DNA of 45,924 bases from DASRHT01 sp035293765 (GCA_035293765.1 DATGMF010000049.1:1-45924); one strand, 5' to 3'; counted from the first letter of the stretch, positions 36,401 to 44,549 are shown. Numbers and translations are program-made. Notes: generated by a model not told the origin, from the letters alone.

Positions 36401-39400
36401 GATATCAGCCGCATGCCCATTGTGAATACGATATTCAACATGGACCCAAAGTTCGTATTTCCCCCGATGGGAGCCATTGAGGCCCAACTCCTCGCCACTC
36501 CTATCTGGCATGTGACTTTCGATATAGGTTTGAATATTACTGAAGCGGATCAGGCGCTTCAGATAGATGTTGACTATAACACTGATCTCTTTGAAGCGCA
36601 TACGGTCAGGCGGTTCCTCGATCATTGGCAGACTCTGCTGGAAGGGATCGTTGCGCATCCAGAGCAGGCGGTAAGCAATCTTCCTCTTCTCTCTACGGCT
36701 GAATATCAGGCACTACTAGGTGATTGGAATGCCACCGAGCGAGCTTATCCTCTAGAACAAGAGCTCCACCAGCTCATTGAGGCGCAGGTGAGCGTAGTTC
36801 CTGAGCGTATCGCGCTCGTTTTTTGCGATACGCAACTCACTTACGGGGTGTTAGATTGCTATGCGGCGCGGCTAGCCTCTCTGCTGCAAAAAATGGGGGT
36901 GGGTCCTGATGTCCTGGTTGGCGTCTGTATGGACCGTTCTCCAGAGCTTGTCATCGCGCTGCTGGCAATCTTGAAAGCCGGCGGGGCCTACGTGCCGCTT
37001 GATCCTTCTTATCCAGAGGACCGCCTGCTCTTTATGCTCGCTGATAGCCAGGTATCTGTGCTGCTGACCCAACCCTTCTTGTCTGCACGTTTAGCCGCGA
37101 GCAACTTGCAGGTGGTCTGCCTGGATGAACGGGGCAGACCGCTGGATGAGGTATGCCTGCCGGAGAATCAACAGCCCGTGTCTGCGCCTCGTCCTGATTC
37201 TCTGGCCTATATGATTTATACGTCCGGTTCAACCGGTCAACCTAAAGGGGCCATGAATACGCACCGGGCCATCTGCAATCGCTTGCTCTGGATGCAGGAA
37301 ACGTACCGATTGGCGGAAGGGGATAGGGTCTTGCAGAAAACTCCTTATAGTTTCGATGTATCGGTCTGGGAGTTCTTCTGGCCCTTGTTAGCAGGTACGT
37401 CCCTTGTCGTGGCTGAGCCAGGAAGGCATGGTGAGAGCGCCTATCTGCTCAAACTGATCAAGGAGCAAGGGATTACCGTACTACATTTCGTGCCATCGAT
37501 GTTACAGGTCTTTTTACAAGAGGAAGGGTTGGAAGCTGCGAACAGTTTGCGGCTGATTGTGTGTAGCGGCGAAGCTTTGCCTCTGGATTTGCAGCGTCGT
37601 TGTCAGGCACGGCTGAGTGCGGAATTGCATAATCTTTATGGCCCTACTGAAGCTGCGGTTGATGTCACTGCCTGGCGCTGTGGGCCGGATGACAAGGGTA
37701 GTACGGTCCCTATAGGTTACCCTATTGCCAATATTCAGATGCGCATCCTGGATCGCCAGTATCAACTGGTACCCGTAGGAGTGGCGGGTGAGTTATATAT
37801 TGGTGGCATTGGGCTTGCCCGTGGCTACTGGAGGCGACCCGCCTTGACCGCTGAGCGCTTCCTGCCCGATCCCTATGGGCAGCATGCAGGAGCGCGGCTC
37901 TATCGCACGGGTGATCTGGCCCGCTATCGACCTGATGGTAGTATCGAATATCTCGGACGCCTGGACCACCAGGTGAAGTTACGTGGCTATCGCATCGAGT
38001 TAGGGGAGATCGAGGCTGCGCTCACACGTCATCCCCAGGTGCGAGAAGCTGTGGTGATTTTGTGGGAGTTTGGACCCTCTGATCAACGCTTGCTCGCATA
38101 TGTGGTGTGCCAGGAGTCTTCCCAGCTTTCCCCGGTGCAGTTGCGCGAGTATCTAGGCAAGGAACTGCCAGACTACATGCTGCCCTCGCTGATCCTTCCT
38201 CTCGCATCTCTGCCGCTCTCCCCCAATGGCAAACTGGATCGCCGCGCACTCCCACTTCCTCAACGGCAGGATCTGGAGCCGGACGAACTGGATTCTCACT
38301 CTCAAACACCCCTTGAAGAGGTAGTTACAGATGTCTATCGTAAGGTGCTTGGCCTTGAACATCTGGGCAGAAGAGCTCATTTCTTCGAGTTGGGCGGCCA
38401 TTCGCTTTTAGCAACCAGAGCTATCTCTCTTTTACGTACTGTTTTACAGGTGGACCTTCCGTTGAGTATGCTTTTCGAGCACCCCACCGTCAAAGAGTTG
38501 GCTCAGCAGATCGAGCGACAGCAACGAACGGAGCAAAGGCTCGTGCTGCCTCCCCTGCTCCCTCTCAGTCGTGATCAACCGTTGCCCCTCTCTTTCGCCC
38601 AACATCGGCTCTGGTTTCTAGCTCAGTTAGAGCCTGATAATACCGCCTACACCATCCCTTGCGGCATACGCGTACGTGAGCGGTTGAACTTCAAAATCTT
38701 TGAAGAAAGCTTGCGGAAGCTGATCCAGCGTCACGAGAGCCTGCGTACGACATTCCAGAAAAAGGGAGACCAGGTGGTGCAGGTCATTGCAGCAGAAGGC
38801 GGATGCTATTTGCCGCTGGTGGATCTGTCTTCCCTTTTACCTGAGCAACGTGAAGCGGAAATGTTGCATTTGCTAACAGATGCAATGCGGCGGCCCTTCG
38901 ATCTCACGCAAGGTCCCTTGTTGCGCACCATGTTCTTGCGATCAGACGACGCAGAGCACGTTTTGCTGCTGACGATGCACCATATTATCTCGGATGGCTG
39001 GTCGAATGAGATATTGCTGAACGAACTTGCATTGCTCTATGCAGCCCTTCTCGCTGAGAAACCGGCCTTGCTACCTGAATTACCTGTTCAGTATGCTGAT
39101 TATGCACTCTGGCAGCAGCAATGGTTGCAGGGGGAAATGCTCGCAATGCACATGCATTACTGGGGCAAACAATTGAGCGATCTCGCTCCTCTAGAGCTTC
39201 CCACCGACCATCCTCGTCCCCCTGTCCCAACGTTCCGGGGAGCGCGTCGAGGTCTCTGGTTGCCTGCCCCTTTGTCCGCCGAGCTGAAGCGCCTGGCTCG
39301 TGAAGAGGGAGTTACTCTGTTTATGCTCCTTCTGACCGCCTTCAAGATCTTGTTGGCTCGCTATAGTTCACAGACCGATATTGCCGTAGGGACTCCTACA

Positions 39401-42400
39401 GCTAACCGTGTGTGCAGCGAGATTGAGCATGTGATTGGCTTTTTCGTGAACACACTCGTCTTGCGGACCGACCTATCGGGTAATCCGGGCTTTCGTGAAG
39501 TATTGGCGCGCGTCCGCGAGGTAGCATTGGCTGCTTATGCACACCAGGATCTACCTTTCGAAAAACTGGTAGAAGTGCTTCAGCCTGAACGGGATATGAG
39601 CCGCTCATTGTTCTTCCAGGTCATGTTTGTTCTGGAGCAGCCATCGTCGGTACTTCCACTGTTCCAGCCCCTGTCATTCACAGATGTTCCGCTGGAAAGC
39701 GCGACAACGAAATTTGATTTAACATTGACAGTCACGGATGCTGATCAAGGATTGTATTGTCTGGTGGAGTACAGCACAGACCTTTTTGAAGCTCATACAA
39801 TCGCGCGGTTACTGCTACATTGGGAGCGCTTACTGCATGATATTGTGACTTACCCGGAACGCCGCATGGCAGATTTGTCTTTGGTCGGTGAGGATGAACG
39901 AGCTCGTTTGCTTACACTGGGTACCGGTGATAGCAGGGCTTATCCCGTGCAGGCTTCCTTCGCAGCTCTTTTTGAGGCACAGGTGGCTCATGGTCCAGAT
40001 CGCGTGGCGCTGACTTTCCAGGAGTCACAAATAAGCTACGGCTACCTCCTGCATCGTGCCCAACGCCTTGCCCTTGCATTACGACAGATGGGCATCGGTC
40101 TGGAGAAGCTGGTGGGTCTGCTCCTGGAGCGTTCGATAGAAATGGTAATAGGAGTGGTCGGGGTGTTGCTGGCTGGTGGCGGTTATGTTCCTCTAGATCC
40201 GCATGCCCCTGGTGATCGTCTGGCCTTTCAGGTGCGCGACGCTCGGATTGAGGTCCTGCTGGTCCAGGATGCCTTGCGAGAGCAGGCAGCGGAGTTGGGA
40301 ACGAAGATCGTGAGCTTGACGCCGGATGGAACGTTGGAGCAGCAGGAATTAACGTCCCTGGAACTGGAGGAGGTTATACCTGCTGCAACAGCCTATGTGC
40401 TTTATACTTCGGGCTCAACTGGTCTGCCGAAAGGGGTAATCGTTGAGCAGCGCCAGCTGCTCAATTATGTGTATGCGATTATAGAGCGAACGCGATTAAC
40501 CGGGGACGGAACCTTTGCACTGCTCCAGCCGCTAACTGTGGATTCATCGGTAACGATGCTCTTTGCCTCTTTGCTGAGTGGCGGACGACTGCAATTGATC
40601 AGCCGGGAGCAGAGCCTGGATGCGCAAGGACTTGCGCGGTATTTCAGAAGAGAGCCTGCTGACTATCTCAAGATCGCTCCGACACACCTGATGGCGTTGC
40701 TGGCGGCGGATGCATCTGCTGCGGTGTTGCCACATCTGCGGCTGATCGTTGGAGGAGAGGCATCTCAATGGCGCTGGATGTGCCAGGTACAAAGGAGCCT
40801 TCCAGAAGGGCAGGTCTATAACCACTATGGGCCAACCGAAACGACCGTCGGCGTGCTGTGCTACATGGTGGCTGACGGCGCGGAAGAAGCTCCGCCAGGC
40901 ATAACCCCGATAGGGACGCCATTGGCCAACATCGAAGCCTATGTGCTTGATAGCCAGGGAGGTCTGACCCCCGAAGGGCTCGTGGGCGAGCTCTATCTGG
41001 GGGGGGCGGCTGTGGCACGAGGGTATGTAGGCAATGCCGCCCTGACGGCAGAGCGCTTTGTGCCGGATTGTTTGAGCGGGCGCGCAGGACAGAGGCTCTA
41101 TCGTACCGGAGACCGGGTGCGTGTTGGTGAAAATGGAGCGCTGATGTTTATCGGTCGTGCAGATGAGCAAGTGAAGCTGCGGGGCTATCGTATTGAGCCG
41201 GGAGAGATCGAGATGATGCTGCAAAAGCACCATCTGGTGAAACAGGCCTGTGTGGTACCACGCGAAGGATATGAGGGGGAGAAGGTGCTGGTGGGTTACC
41301 TCGTCCTGCAAGAAGAAAGTAAGCATTGGCGCGAAGAAGTGCGGGAGTTCTTACGCGCGACTCTACCGGAATATATGATCCCGTCGGTGCTGATGTCGCT
41401 ACCACAATTGCCACAGACTCCTCATGGAAAGATTGATCGCAAACGGCTGCCGGAGCCGGAAATCGAGGAAAGAGGAGAAGAAGAGACCCGGGAGGGGCTA
41501 AAAAACGAGTTTGAAGAACTGGTGGCCCAGGCGTGGGGAGAGGTGCTGGAGCTGAATGGAAGGCGCGTGGGGAGGCAGGAGAATTTCTTTGAGCTGGGAG
41601 GGCATTCATTACTGGCGATGCGGTTAATGACCAGAATGAGCGCTATCTTCGCAAGAGAAATACCTTTGCGCCTGGTATTTGAAGCCCCGGTGCTCGCAGA
41701 TTTCGCAGCACGCGTCGAGCAAGAAGTGCAACAAAGAAAAACTGGAGAAAGGCCAGCATTGAAGGCAGGAGAGCGCCCACAGGAGTTACCGCTCTCCTTT
41801 GCGCAGCGAAGGCTCTTGTTTCTGGCTCAGCTGGAGCCGGAAAATACCGCTTACAGTATTCCCGTCGCAGTACGCCTGCGCGGAAAGGTGAACCTGGAGG
41901 CGCTGGAACGCAGCTTGCAAGAGGTGGTGCGAAGACATGAAACCTTGCGTACAACCTTCCAGATTCAGGCAGAACAGCCCGTTCAGATAATTTCTCCACC
42001 AGGAGTTTTTCTGCTTCCTCTTGTTGATCTGACACAATTGACTTCTCATATGTGTGAGAGCCACGTTCGGGAGCTTGCTTTGCATGAGGCTGATCGCCCC
42101 TTCAATTTAGCGCGAGGTCCGCTCCTGCGCGTAACGTTGCTTAAGCTAGGTAAAGAAACATACGTCCTCTTACTGACGATGCACCATATTATCTCGGATG
42201 GCTGGTCTACCAGCATTCTGGTGCGAGAATTAAGCCTTCTATACAATGCGTATATCGCGGGCCAATCCTCACCTCTGCCTGCATTGTCCGTCCAGTATGC
42301 TGATTATGCACTCTGGCAGCGACAATGGTTGCGAGAGGAGGTGCTGAATGCTCATATTAAGTATTGGACAAAACAGCTTGAAAATGTCCCCCCGCTGGAA

Positions 42401-43219
42401 TTGCCCGTAGACCAAACACCAGCGGCAATTGCGAACTACAATGGGGCTGTTTATACCTTCTCTTTGCCAGCGCAACTTTCTGCGAGTATAGCTGCTCTCT
42501 GTCGCCGGGAGGGGGTAACGCTGTTTATGGTCTTGTTGGCTGCCTTCCAGGTTTTGTTGTACCGCTATAGCGGACAACGGGATATTGTGGTAGGGACAGA
42601 CGTTGCCAATCGGACGCATACGAAGACTGAAGATATTATAGGGTTTTTCGTTAATATTCTGGTCTTGCGTACAGACTTGAGCGGGCAGCCGGGTTTCCGT
42701 GAAGTGCTGAGGCGTGTACGGAGTATGCTGCTTGATGCCTATGCGCACCAGGATTTGCCTTTTGAAACTCTGGTGGATGCCTTGCATAAGAAACGCTCAG
42801 CTCATGATGTTCCTCTGGTGCGCGCATTATTTGTCTTGCAGAATGCCCCCGAACCGCTGCCAGACCTTCAAGGGGTAGAAGTAGAACCTCTGGTCATTGA
42901 GGAACGAACCGCCAAATTTGACCTGGCTGTGTTTTTCTCTGAAACTGCTCAAGGGCTACAGGGCAGGGTAAATTACCGCGTTGGCCTGTTTCAAGAGGAG
43001 AGCATTGAAAGAATGTTTGAGCGGTTTGCTATCTTGTTGCAGCACGCTGTTTCTGAACCAGAGGTGCCCATAGAAATGTTGGAGATGCACACCCAGGCAG
43101 AAAAAGAAGCTGCTTTACAAAAGCAAGAGATGAAACATAACCTCCATCGCCACCAGGTAAAAGGAGCAAAGCGTAAATTGATTCTGCTAGGCGAAGCAAA
43201 TGCCCACAAAAGCCAGTAG
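28370..43219 (+). CDS. Hybrid FAAL-PKS-aminotransferase-NRPS megasynthase
   Basis: This 4949-residue protein is one continuous assembly line. Domain order: fatty-acyl-AMP ligase, ACP, ketosynthase, acyltransferase, ACP, class III aminotransferase, C-A-PCP, C-A-PCP, C. The GTG at 28370 (VINKHLLETSG) is chosen for its GGAGGGG site; the frame to 28328 has none. The order is that of mycosubtilin/iturin synthetase subunit A, which loads a fatty acid, extends it with malonate, converts the beta-keto group to an amine and couples it to amino acids. Unlike those, the acyltransferase is built in. All visible active sites are intact. There is no thioesterase; the protein ends with a C domain that must pass its chain to a further subunit, presumably the gene at 44703. 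Domains are detailed in separate entries. Confidence 0.95.
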   Translation: MINKHLLETSGLSTENAETLVDVLRWRALHQPDRRAYIFLNDGEQEEVVYTYAQLDQHARSIAATLQRHTTVGERVLLLYPSGLDYIAAFMGCLYAGAIAVPVYPPSSNRSMQRIQAIVADADARLVLTTSAVLTKTRSLSKHIPELQALHWMATDEEGATIPAEQWRPYIPARDDVTFLQYTSGSTGTPKGVMVSHGNILHNSAMMRDCGHHTAETVGVSWLPMFHDMGLILGVLQPLYVGFLAILIAPAAFIQRPFRWLQAISRYRGSSSYAPNFAYDLCINRITQEERAQLDLRSWRIAVNAAEPVRAETLERFITSFAPCGLRRTVMVPAYGLAETTLMVSCSVVDTEAPTIHLDRVSLAQNRVLIAAAGEPDKTVDIVSCGYVARDQRVVIADPESKRMCGPAEIGEIWVAGPSVTHGYWKRPQETEETFRAYLSDTGEGPFVRTGDLGFVYKEKVFLTGRLKDLIILRGQNYYPQDIELTVERSHPSLRPGCGAAFSVEVAGEERLVVVHEVNRHYEEPADVIKAIRQAIVEQYEISAYAVVLVRYGSILKTSSGKIQRRASRDAFLRKELAAIALDVQGEAGQAQEQRNPQKSPSVPTQQPAGNKGPLEQEVSAWLRAQVAQYARLEPADIDVQAPFASYGLESVAAMDISGKLEQWLGRRFSPTLVYDYPSIKALACYITGASLQPSQENSTPQLLDEPVAVIGLGCRFPGAATPEEFWRLLVQGGDAIREFPSTRSRDVAMAPEKMSASRWGGFLEQVDRFDPLFFGIAPREAISMDPQQRLLIEVAWETLEHAGQAPEKLVGSQTGVFIGISGSDYARLQASPSEEVDLYTVTGNALSVAVNRLSYVFDWHGPSIAVDTACSSSLVAIHLACQSLRAGETRLALAGGVNLILMPDVTTAFSQAQMLASDGRCKTFDARADGYVRSEGCGLVALKLLSRALEDKDQIFAVVQGSAVNQDGRSNGLTAPNGLAQQAVIRQALVNAKIAPHQISYVEAHGTGTPLGDPVEVQALAAVLTAGEQYEEEREDCAIGSVKANIGHLEAAAGVAGFLKVVLALKHQQIPPQLHLKDLNPQIHFESDALKIPTTLLPWAIKGKRRIAGVSSFGFGGTNAHVVLEEAPAAVPLEGDNDRSLHLFTLSAKSEGALKELAKKYVGFLADQSEQEPGNICFTANTGRSQFGHRFATLVASIQQLREHLQAFVADESTANVWSGAKTTREKPKIAFLYTGHGAQYPGMAQLLYQTQPTFRNAFDYCAEVLRPSLNAPSLFTLFPEVEDSSQLQEMQYAQPLLFAIQYALTQLWASWGIKPDAVMGHSAGEYAAACTAGIFTLQDGLKLIAERGRLMQALPQKGLMATIFTDAAHVAALLAPYRDQIAIAAVNGPENTVISGEEGAVLALLQRLEAQHIDARLLQISQASHSPLVEPMLDAFEKAASQIHFTAPAIPFISNLTGLMIPAEEVVGPRYWRSHLRETVQFARGIKSLAEQGYHLFVEMGPHPSLINMGQLCVPPGTGTWLPSLRRGQNDWECILQSLGRLYVSGAAVDWQAFEQYSRCRRVALPTYPFERQRYWKGLGVAEESPKASFNANGQPLMSTGASSFMGIHVDAVSVIAKTSSARQSAILARLSSIVGNLLQIDPDKIDPQAPLLEMGADSLMMIQALKAVRSVFQIELSISRLFEETNTLDALATYIEHNAPQEAILAIMAEQPAASEPTQEHAPVMPSAQSVPLPLSVPQVPAAILQSNGSSEHAVTQFLAVHSQVMTQAFELLRQQPGTALSPEMITAQPQQHVQPRLQASLEHANGDQTKKSVAGEHQGAAANLVKDAFVPFHPVSPDEQNTLSPRQQRYLTAFIERYTRRTRRSKEQVEGDRSVHADIRNVQTFRMSMKEMRYPLVVTRSSGSRLWDLDGNEYIDVTMGFGVNFFGHNDPLLNEAITRQLERGMHLGPQSDLAGEVAALIGELTGMERVLFCNTGSEAVMTAVRLARAASGRSRIALFAGSYHGSADPILVKAEVVGDEVIEVPLAPGIPGSIASDTLILPYGSPSSLALLRDHLHELAAVLVEPVQSRRPELQPREFLRQLRQMTEQAGVALIFDEVVTGFRMHPGGAQALFGIQADLATYGKVIGGGLPIGVVAGKAGYLDAIDGGPWTYGDSSYPRAKMTFFSGTFCKHPLAMAAARAVLSRMKREGPALQERLNQRTARLASSLNAYFDEESLPLRITTFGSLFRFTFSFQVLFTEAVDLFYHILLEKGVYVWEGRNCFLSTAHTDDDIEQIVRAVKETVQEMREGGFFPEPPPGKRSGKEGREPEAGNGSHPIPAPDAGNEGGSPGQAYVAGFPLTEPQKQFWMLTQIGDGGLSACNHLVVELRGSLELDAMAAALQQVMERHEALRTSISPDGDVQYIHQRLPLPFFVLDFSTVEPAQRATAVEEWLYKEHQHGFDLTQGPLFRVHVLQFTSQYHVIVLSAHHIVIDGWSTSITLKEIGLCYSALVSGSACQLPPVMQFRDYAQWLAQQRQLARHTLNEAYWLEQLGGELPVLALPTDHPRPTVKTYAGARAGIWIGPEQLSRLRAVSKELRCTLFMLLLAAYAALLHRLTGQDDVIIGVPFAGQTLVDVEHLMGDCSDLVPIRSRLVEKLTFAEYVTTIKSALLQAYEHQPYMLSTLIERLKVHRDISRMPIVNTIFNMDPKFVFPPMGAIEAQLLATPIWHVTFDIGLNITEADQALQIDVDYNTDLFEAHTVRRFLDHWQTLLEGIVAHPEQAVSNLPLLSTAEYQALLGDWNATERAYPLEQELHQLIEAQVSVVPERIALVFCDTQLTYGVLDCYAARLASLLQKMGVGPDVLVGVCMDRSPELVIALLAILKAGGAYVPLDPSYPEDRLLFMLADSQVSVLLTQPFLSARLAASNLQVVCLDERGRPLDEVCLPENQQPVSAPRPDSLAYMIYTSGSTGQPKGAMNTHRAICNRLLWMQETYRLAEGDRVLQKTPYSFDVSVWEFFWPLLAGTSLVVAEPGRHGESAYLLKLIKEQGITVLHFVPSMLQVFLQEEGLEAANSLRLIVCSGEALPLDLQRRCQARLSAELHNLYGPTEAAVDVTAWRCGPDDKGSTVPIGYPIANIQMRILDRQYQLVPVGVAGELYIGGIGLARGYWRRPALTAERFLPDPYGQHAGARLYRTGDLARYRPDGSIEYLGRLDHQVKLRGYRIELGEIEAALTRHPQVREAVVILWEFGPSDQRLLAYVVCQESSQLSPVQLREYLGKELPDYMLPSLILPLASLPLSPNGKLDRRALPLPQRQDLEPDELDSHSQTPLEEVVTDVYRKVLGLEHLGRRAHFFELGGHSLLATRAISLLRTVLQVDLPLSMLFEHPTVKELAQQIERQQRTEQRLVLPPLLPLSRDQPLPLSFAQHRLWFLAQLEPDNTAYTIPCGIRVRERLNFKIFEESLRKLIQRHESLRTTFQKKGDQVVQVIAAEGGCYLPLVDLSSLLPEQREAEMLHLLTDAMRRPFDLTQGPLLRTMFLRSDDAEHVLLLTMHHIISDGWSNEILLNELALLYAALLAEKPALLPELPVQYADYALWQQQWLQGEMLAMHMHYWGKQLSDLAPLELPTDHPRPPVPTFRGARRGLWLPAPLSAELKRLAREEGVTLFMLLLTAFKILLARYSSQTDIAVGTPTANRVCSEIEHVIGFFVNTLVLRTDLSGNPGFREVLARVREVALAAYAHQDLPFEKLVEVLQPERDMSRSLFFQVMFVLEQPSSVLPLFQPLSFTDVPLESATTKFDLTLTVTDADQGLYCLVEYSTDLFEAHTIARLLLHWERLLHDIVTYPERRMADLSLVGEDERARLLTLGTGDSRAYPVQASFAALFEAQVAHGPDRVALTFQESQISYGYLLHRAQRLALALRQMGIGLEKLVGLLLERSIEMVIGVVGVLLAGGGYVPLDPHAPGDRLAFQVRDARIEVLLVQDALREQAAELGTKIVSLTPDGTLEQQELTSLELEEVIPAATAYVLYTSGSTGLPKGVIVEQRQLLNYVYAIIERTRLTGDGTFALLQPLTVDSSVTMLFASLLSGGRLQLISREQSLDAQGLARYFRREPADYLKIAPTHLMALLAADASAAVLPHLRLIVGGEASQWRWMCQVQRSLPEGQVYNHYGPTETTVGVLCYMVADGAEEAPPGITPIGTPLANIEAYVLDSQGGLTPEGLVGELYLGGAAVARGYVGNAALTAERFVPDCLSGRAGQRLYRTGDRVRVGENGALMFIGRADEQVKLRGYRIEPGEIEMMLQKHHLVKQACVVPREGYEGEKVLVGYLVLQEESKHWREEVREFLRATLPEYMIPSVLMSLPQLPQTPHGKIDRKRLPEPEIEERGEEETREGLKNEFEELVAQAWGEVLELNGRRVGRQENFFELGGHSLLAMRLMTRMSAIFAREIPLRLVFEAPVLADFAARVEQEVQQRKTGERPALKAGERPQELPLSFAQRRLLFLAQLEPENTAYSIPVAVRLRGKVNLEALERSLQEVVRRHETLRTTFQIQAEQPVQIISPPGVFLLPLVDLTQLTSHMCESHVRELALHEADRPFNLARGPLLRVTLLKLGKETYVLLLTMHHIISDGWSTSILVRELSLLYNAYIAGQSSPLPALSVQYADYALWQRQWLREEVLNAHIKYWTKQLENVPPLELPVDQTPAAIANYNGAVYTFSLPAQLSASIAALCRREGVTLFMVLLAAFQVLLYRYSGQRDIVVGTDVANRTHTKTEDIIGFFVNILVLRTDLSGQPGFREVLRRVRSMLLDAYAHQDLPFETLVDALHKKRSAHDVPLVRALFVLQNAPEPLPDLQGVEVEPLVIEERTAKFDLAVFFSETAQGLQGRVNYRVGLFQEESIERMFERFAILLQHAVSEPEVPIEMLEMHTQAEKEAALQKQEMKHNLHRHQVKGAKRKLILLGEANAHKSQ
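30485..33520 (+). other. Megasynthase PKS module: KS-AT-ACP2
   Basis: The ketosynthase (from residue 706) has C871 in DTACSSS, H1006 in HGTGT and H1049 in NIGH. The acyltransferase has Ser1324 in GHSAGEYAAA and His1427 in QASHSPLVE. Malonyl-specific domains usually show HAFHS and methylmalonyl-specific ones YASHS, so QASHS leaves extender choice open. There is no ketoreductase, dehydratase or enoylreductase, so a beta-keto acyl chain results. ACP2 carries Ser1661 in MGADSLMM. A linker of about 150 residues rich in Pro, Gln and Ala follows. Confidence 0.9.
34018..35260 (+). other. Megasynthase aminotransferase domain
   Basis: This is a class III (GSA-type) aminotransferase: GNEYIDVTMGFGVNFFGHND, NTGSEAVMTAVRLAR, GSYHGSADP, DEVVTGFRMHPGGAQ and the PLP lysine K2129 in TYGKVIGGGLPIG. 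In mycosubtilin-type synthetases this domain turns the beta-keto thioester into a beta-amino thioester. Its place between ACP2 and the first condensation domain is identical. Confidence 0.9.
35395..38515 (+). other. NRPS module 1: C-A-PCP, serine predicted
   Basis: The C domain has an intact HHIVIDG (residues 2473-2479). The adenylation domain has YTSGSTGQPKGAM and, by manual alignment to GrsA, the ten-residue pocket D-V-W-H-V-S-L-V-D-K. This differs from the known serine code D-V-W-H-L-S-L-I-D-K only by conservative changes. The PCP serine is Ser3345 in LGGHSLLATR. No epimerase follows, so L-Ser is expected. Confidence 0.85.
38580..41735 (+). other. NRPS module 2: C-A-PCP, aspartate or acidic analogue predicted
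   Basis: The C domain has HHIISDG (3537-3543). The adenylation pocket read by hand is D-S-T-K-I-G-H-V-G-K. The known aspartate code is D-L-T-K-V-G-H-I-G-K, so only position 236 (Ser for Leu) is a real change. Aspartate is the simplest substrate. Cysteate, its sulfonate analogue, and beta-hydroxy-Asp are alternatives given the neighbouring genes. The PCP serine is Ser4413 in LGGHSLLAMR. Confidence 0.75.
38969..42320 (+). repeat. Near-identical DNA blocks in C2 and C3
   Basis: A 35-nt block around the HHIISDGW codons is identical at 38969-39003 and 42173-42207. A 28-nt block around QYADYALWQ is identical at 39089-39116 and 42293-42320. Neighbouring codons differ much more. This points to module duplication or gene conversion between the two condensation domains. 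Confidence 0.75.
41770..43219 (+). other. Terminal condensation domain C3
   Basis: This is an LCL-type C domain with intact HHIISDG (4605-4611) and DLPFETLVDAL. The protein then ends with a charged tail (EKEAALQKQEMKHNLHRHQV then KGAKRKLILL) that may act as a docking segment. Its acceptor module must be on another protein. Confidence 0.8.
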
Positions 43220-43346
43220 ATGCCCTGGATTTATAACAAAGGGGTAGTTGCTGACAATAAACGTCTGCCATGATCACCTTTATAAAGAGTAGAGGCCAGG
43301 AAGAGAAATACGTCGATAGTTACGTTTTCCTGAGAGGTAGCAATTA

Positions 43347-44549
43347 ATGGACCAGAGCAACGTGAGTAAACTGAATTATCTTTCCTTAAGACGGCAATAT
43401 ACCAACCCATACCGCTTATATGATACATTGCGAGAACACGATCAACTCTATTTTGATGCAACGAGCCAGTGCTGGTTGGTGACCGGCTATGAGATGGCCA
43501 CGACGATTCTGGATGATAAACGTTTTATTTCGGAATCGAGCTTAGCAGGTAAAGATTCTTCACAGATGGCTTCCATTGGGCGGCAGATGTTGTTCCTGAA
43601 TGGGGAGGTTCATCGGCGAGCGCAAGACGTCGTGCTAAAACCCCTGGCGTTGATGGTAAAGCAGTTGCCAGCAGAGATTAGAAAGTTCGCACGCAACGCG
43701 CTGGAAGCAGCACGGGGAAAAGGGGAAATCGATGTTGTCAGCGAGTTCGCAGCTCCTATTTCGCTCTTAACAATCGCTCATGTGCTCGGTATCCCAGCAG
43801 ATGATTGGCAAGAACTGCAACAGTTAGAGCGCTGGTCAGATACATTTGGAGACGTCACTAGCGGTTATTTCATTCGTGATAAGCAAGATATTACAAATTT
43901 AGAAAACTACTTCCGTCGCCTGATTGCCCACAAAAGACGAGTGCCTGCGGATGATCTGCTTAGTACCCTGATAAACGCAAAGGATATTTTCCCTGATGAA
44001 GAAGACCTCATCGCGAATTGTATGATGGTGTTTGCAGCGGGGCGCATCACCACAAAAAAGTTGCTGGGGAATGGTATTTCTCTCCTCTTGCCGGACTGGG
44101 AACAGCATCAAGCAGAGCTTCAGAAGAATAGCTACAGTGCTAAATGGTTGGGCGAGGAACTACTGCGTATGGTCACTCCGACCCGTTACCTCATCCGAGA
44201 AGCTAGCGAAGATGTAGACTTCTCCTCTTTCTTCTCCGGCAATCACCTTGTTCGTCGAGGTCAAAGAGTGCTGCTCTTTTTAGAGGCGGCTGATTATGAT
44301 CCTGCTATCTTTTCGCAACCGGGGCAATTTAATCCTCATCGTCGTCCCAACAAACATATTGCGTTTGGCTATGGACCTCATCAATGTCCAGGTGCAACCC
44401 TTGCCAGAGTCGAGATTCATATTGCGCTTGAAGAGATTTTATCTCTTTCCAGGCTCCATCTGCATCCTGAAATGCATCCCATCTGGAATCCTAATCCTAA
44501 TCTTGGTGGCTTCACAGCAAATCCTATGGTATTTGAGGCTGCTCTTTGA
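43347..44549 (+). CDS. Cytochrome P450
   Basis: This is a 400-residue soluble bacterial P450. The heme ligand is C347 in FGYGPHQCPGATLAR, the ExxR motif is EELLR, and the I-helix segment is FAAGRITTKKLLGN with the oxygen-activating AGxxT pattern. Start ATG 43347 follows AGAGG. It lies between the two NRPS genes on the same strand, 127 bp after the megasynthase, so it is probably co-transcribed. It may hydroxylate the fatty-acid tail or a carrier-bound amino acid. Redox partners are not in the window. Confidence 0.9.
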   Translation: MDQSNVSKLNYLSLRRQYTNPYRLYDTLREHDQLYFDATSQCWLVTGYEMATTILDDKRFISESSLAGKDSSQMASIGRQMLFLNGEVHRRAQDVVLKPLALMVKQLPAEIRKFARNALEAARGKGEIDVVSEFAAPISLLTIAHVLGIPADDWQELQQLERWSDTFGDVTSGYFIRDKQDITNLENYFRRLIAHKRRVPADDLLSTLINAKDIFPDEEDLIANCMMVFAAGRITTKKLLGNGISLLLPDWEQHQAELQKNSYSAKWLGEELLRMVTPTRYLIREASEDVDFSSFFSGNHLVRRGQRVLLFLEAADYDPAIFSQPGQFNPHRRPNKHIAFGYGPHQCPGATLARVEIHIALEEILSLSRLHLHPEMHPIWNPNPNLGGFTANPMVFEAAL

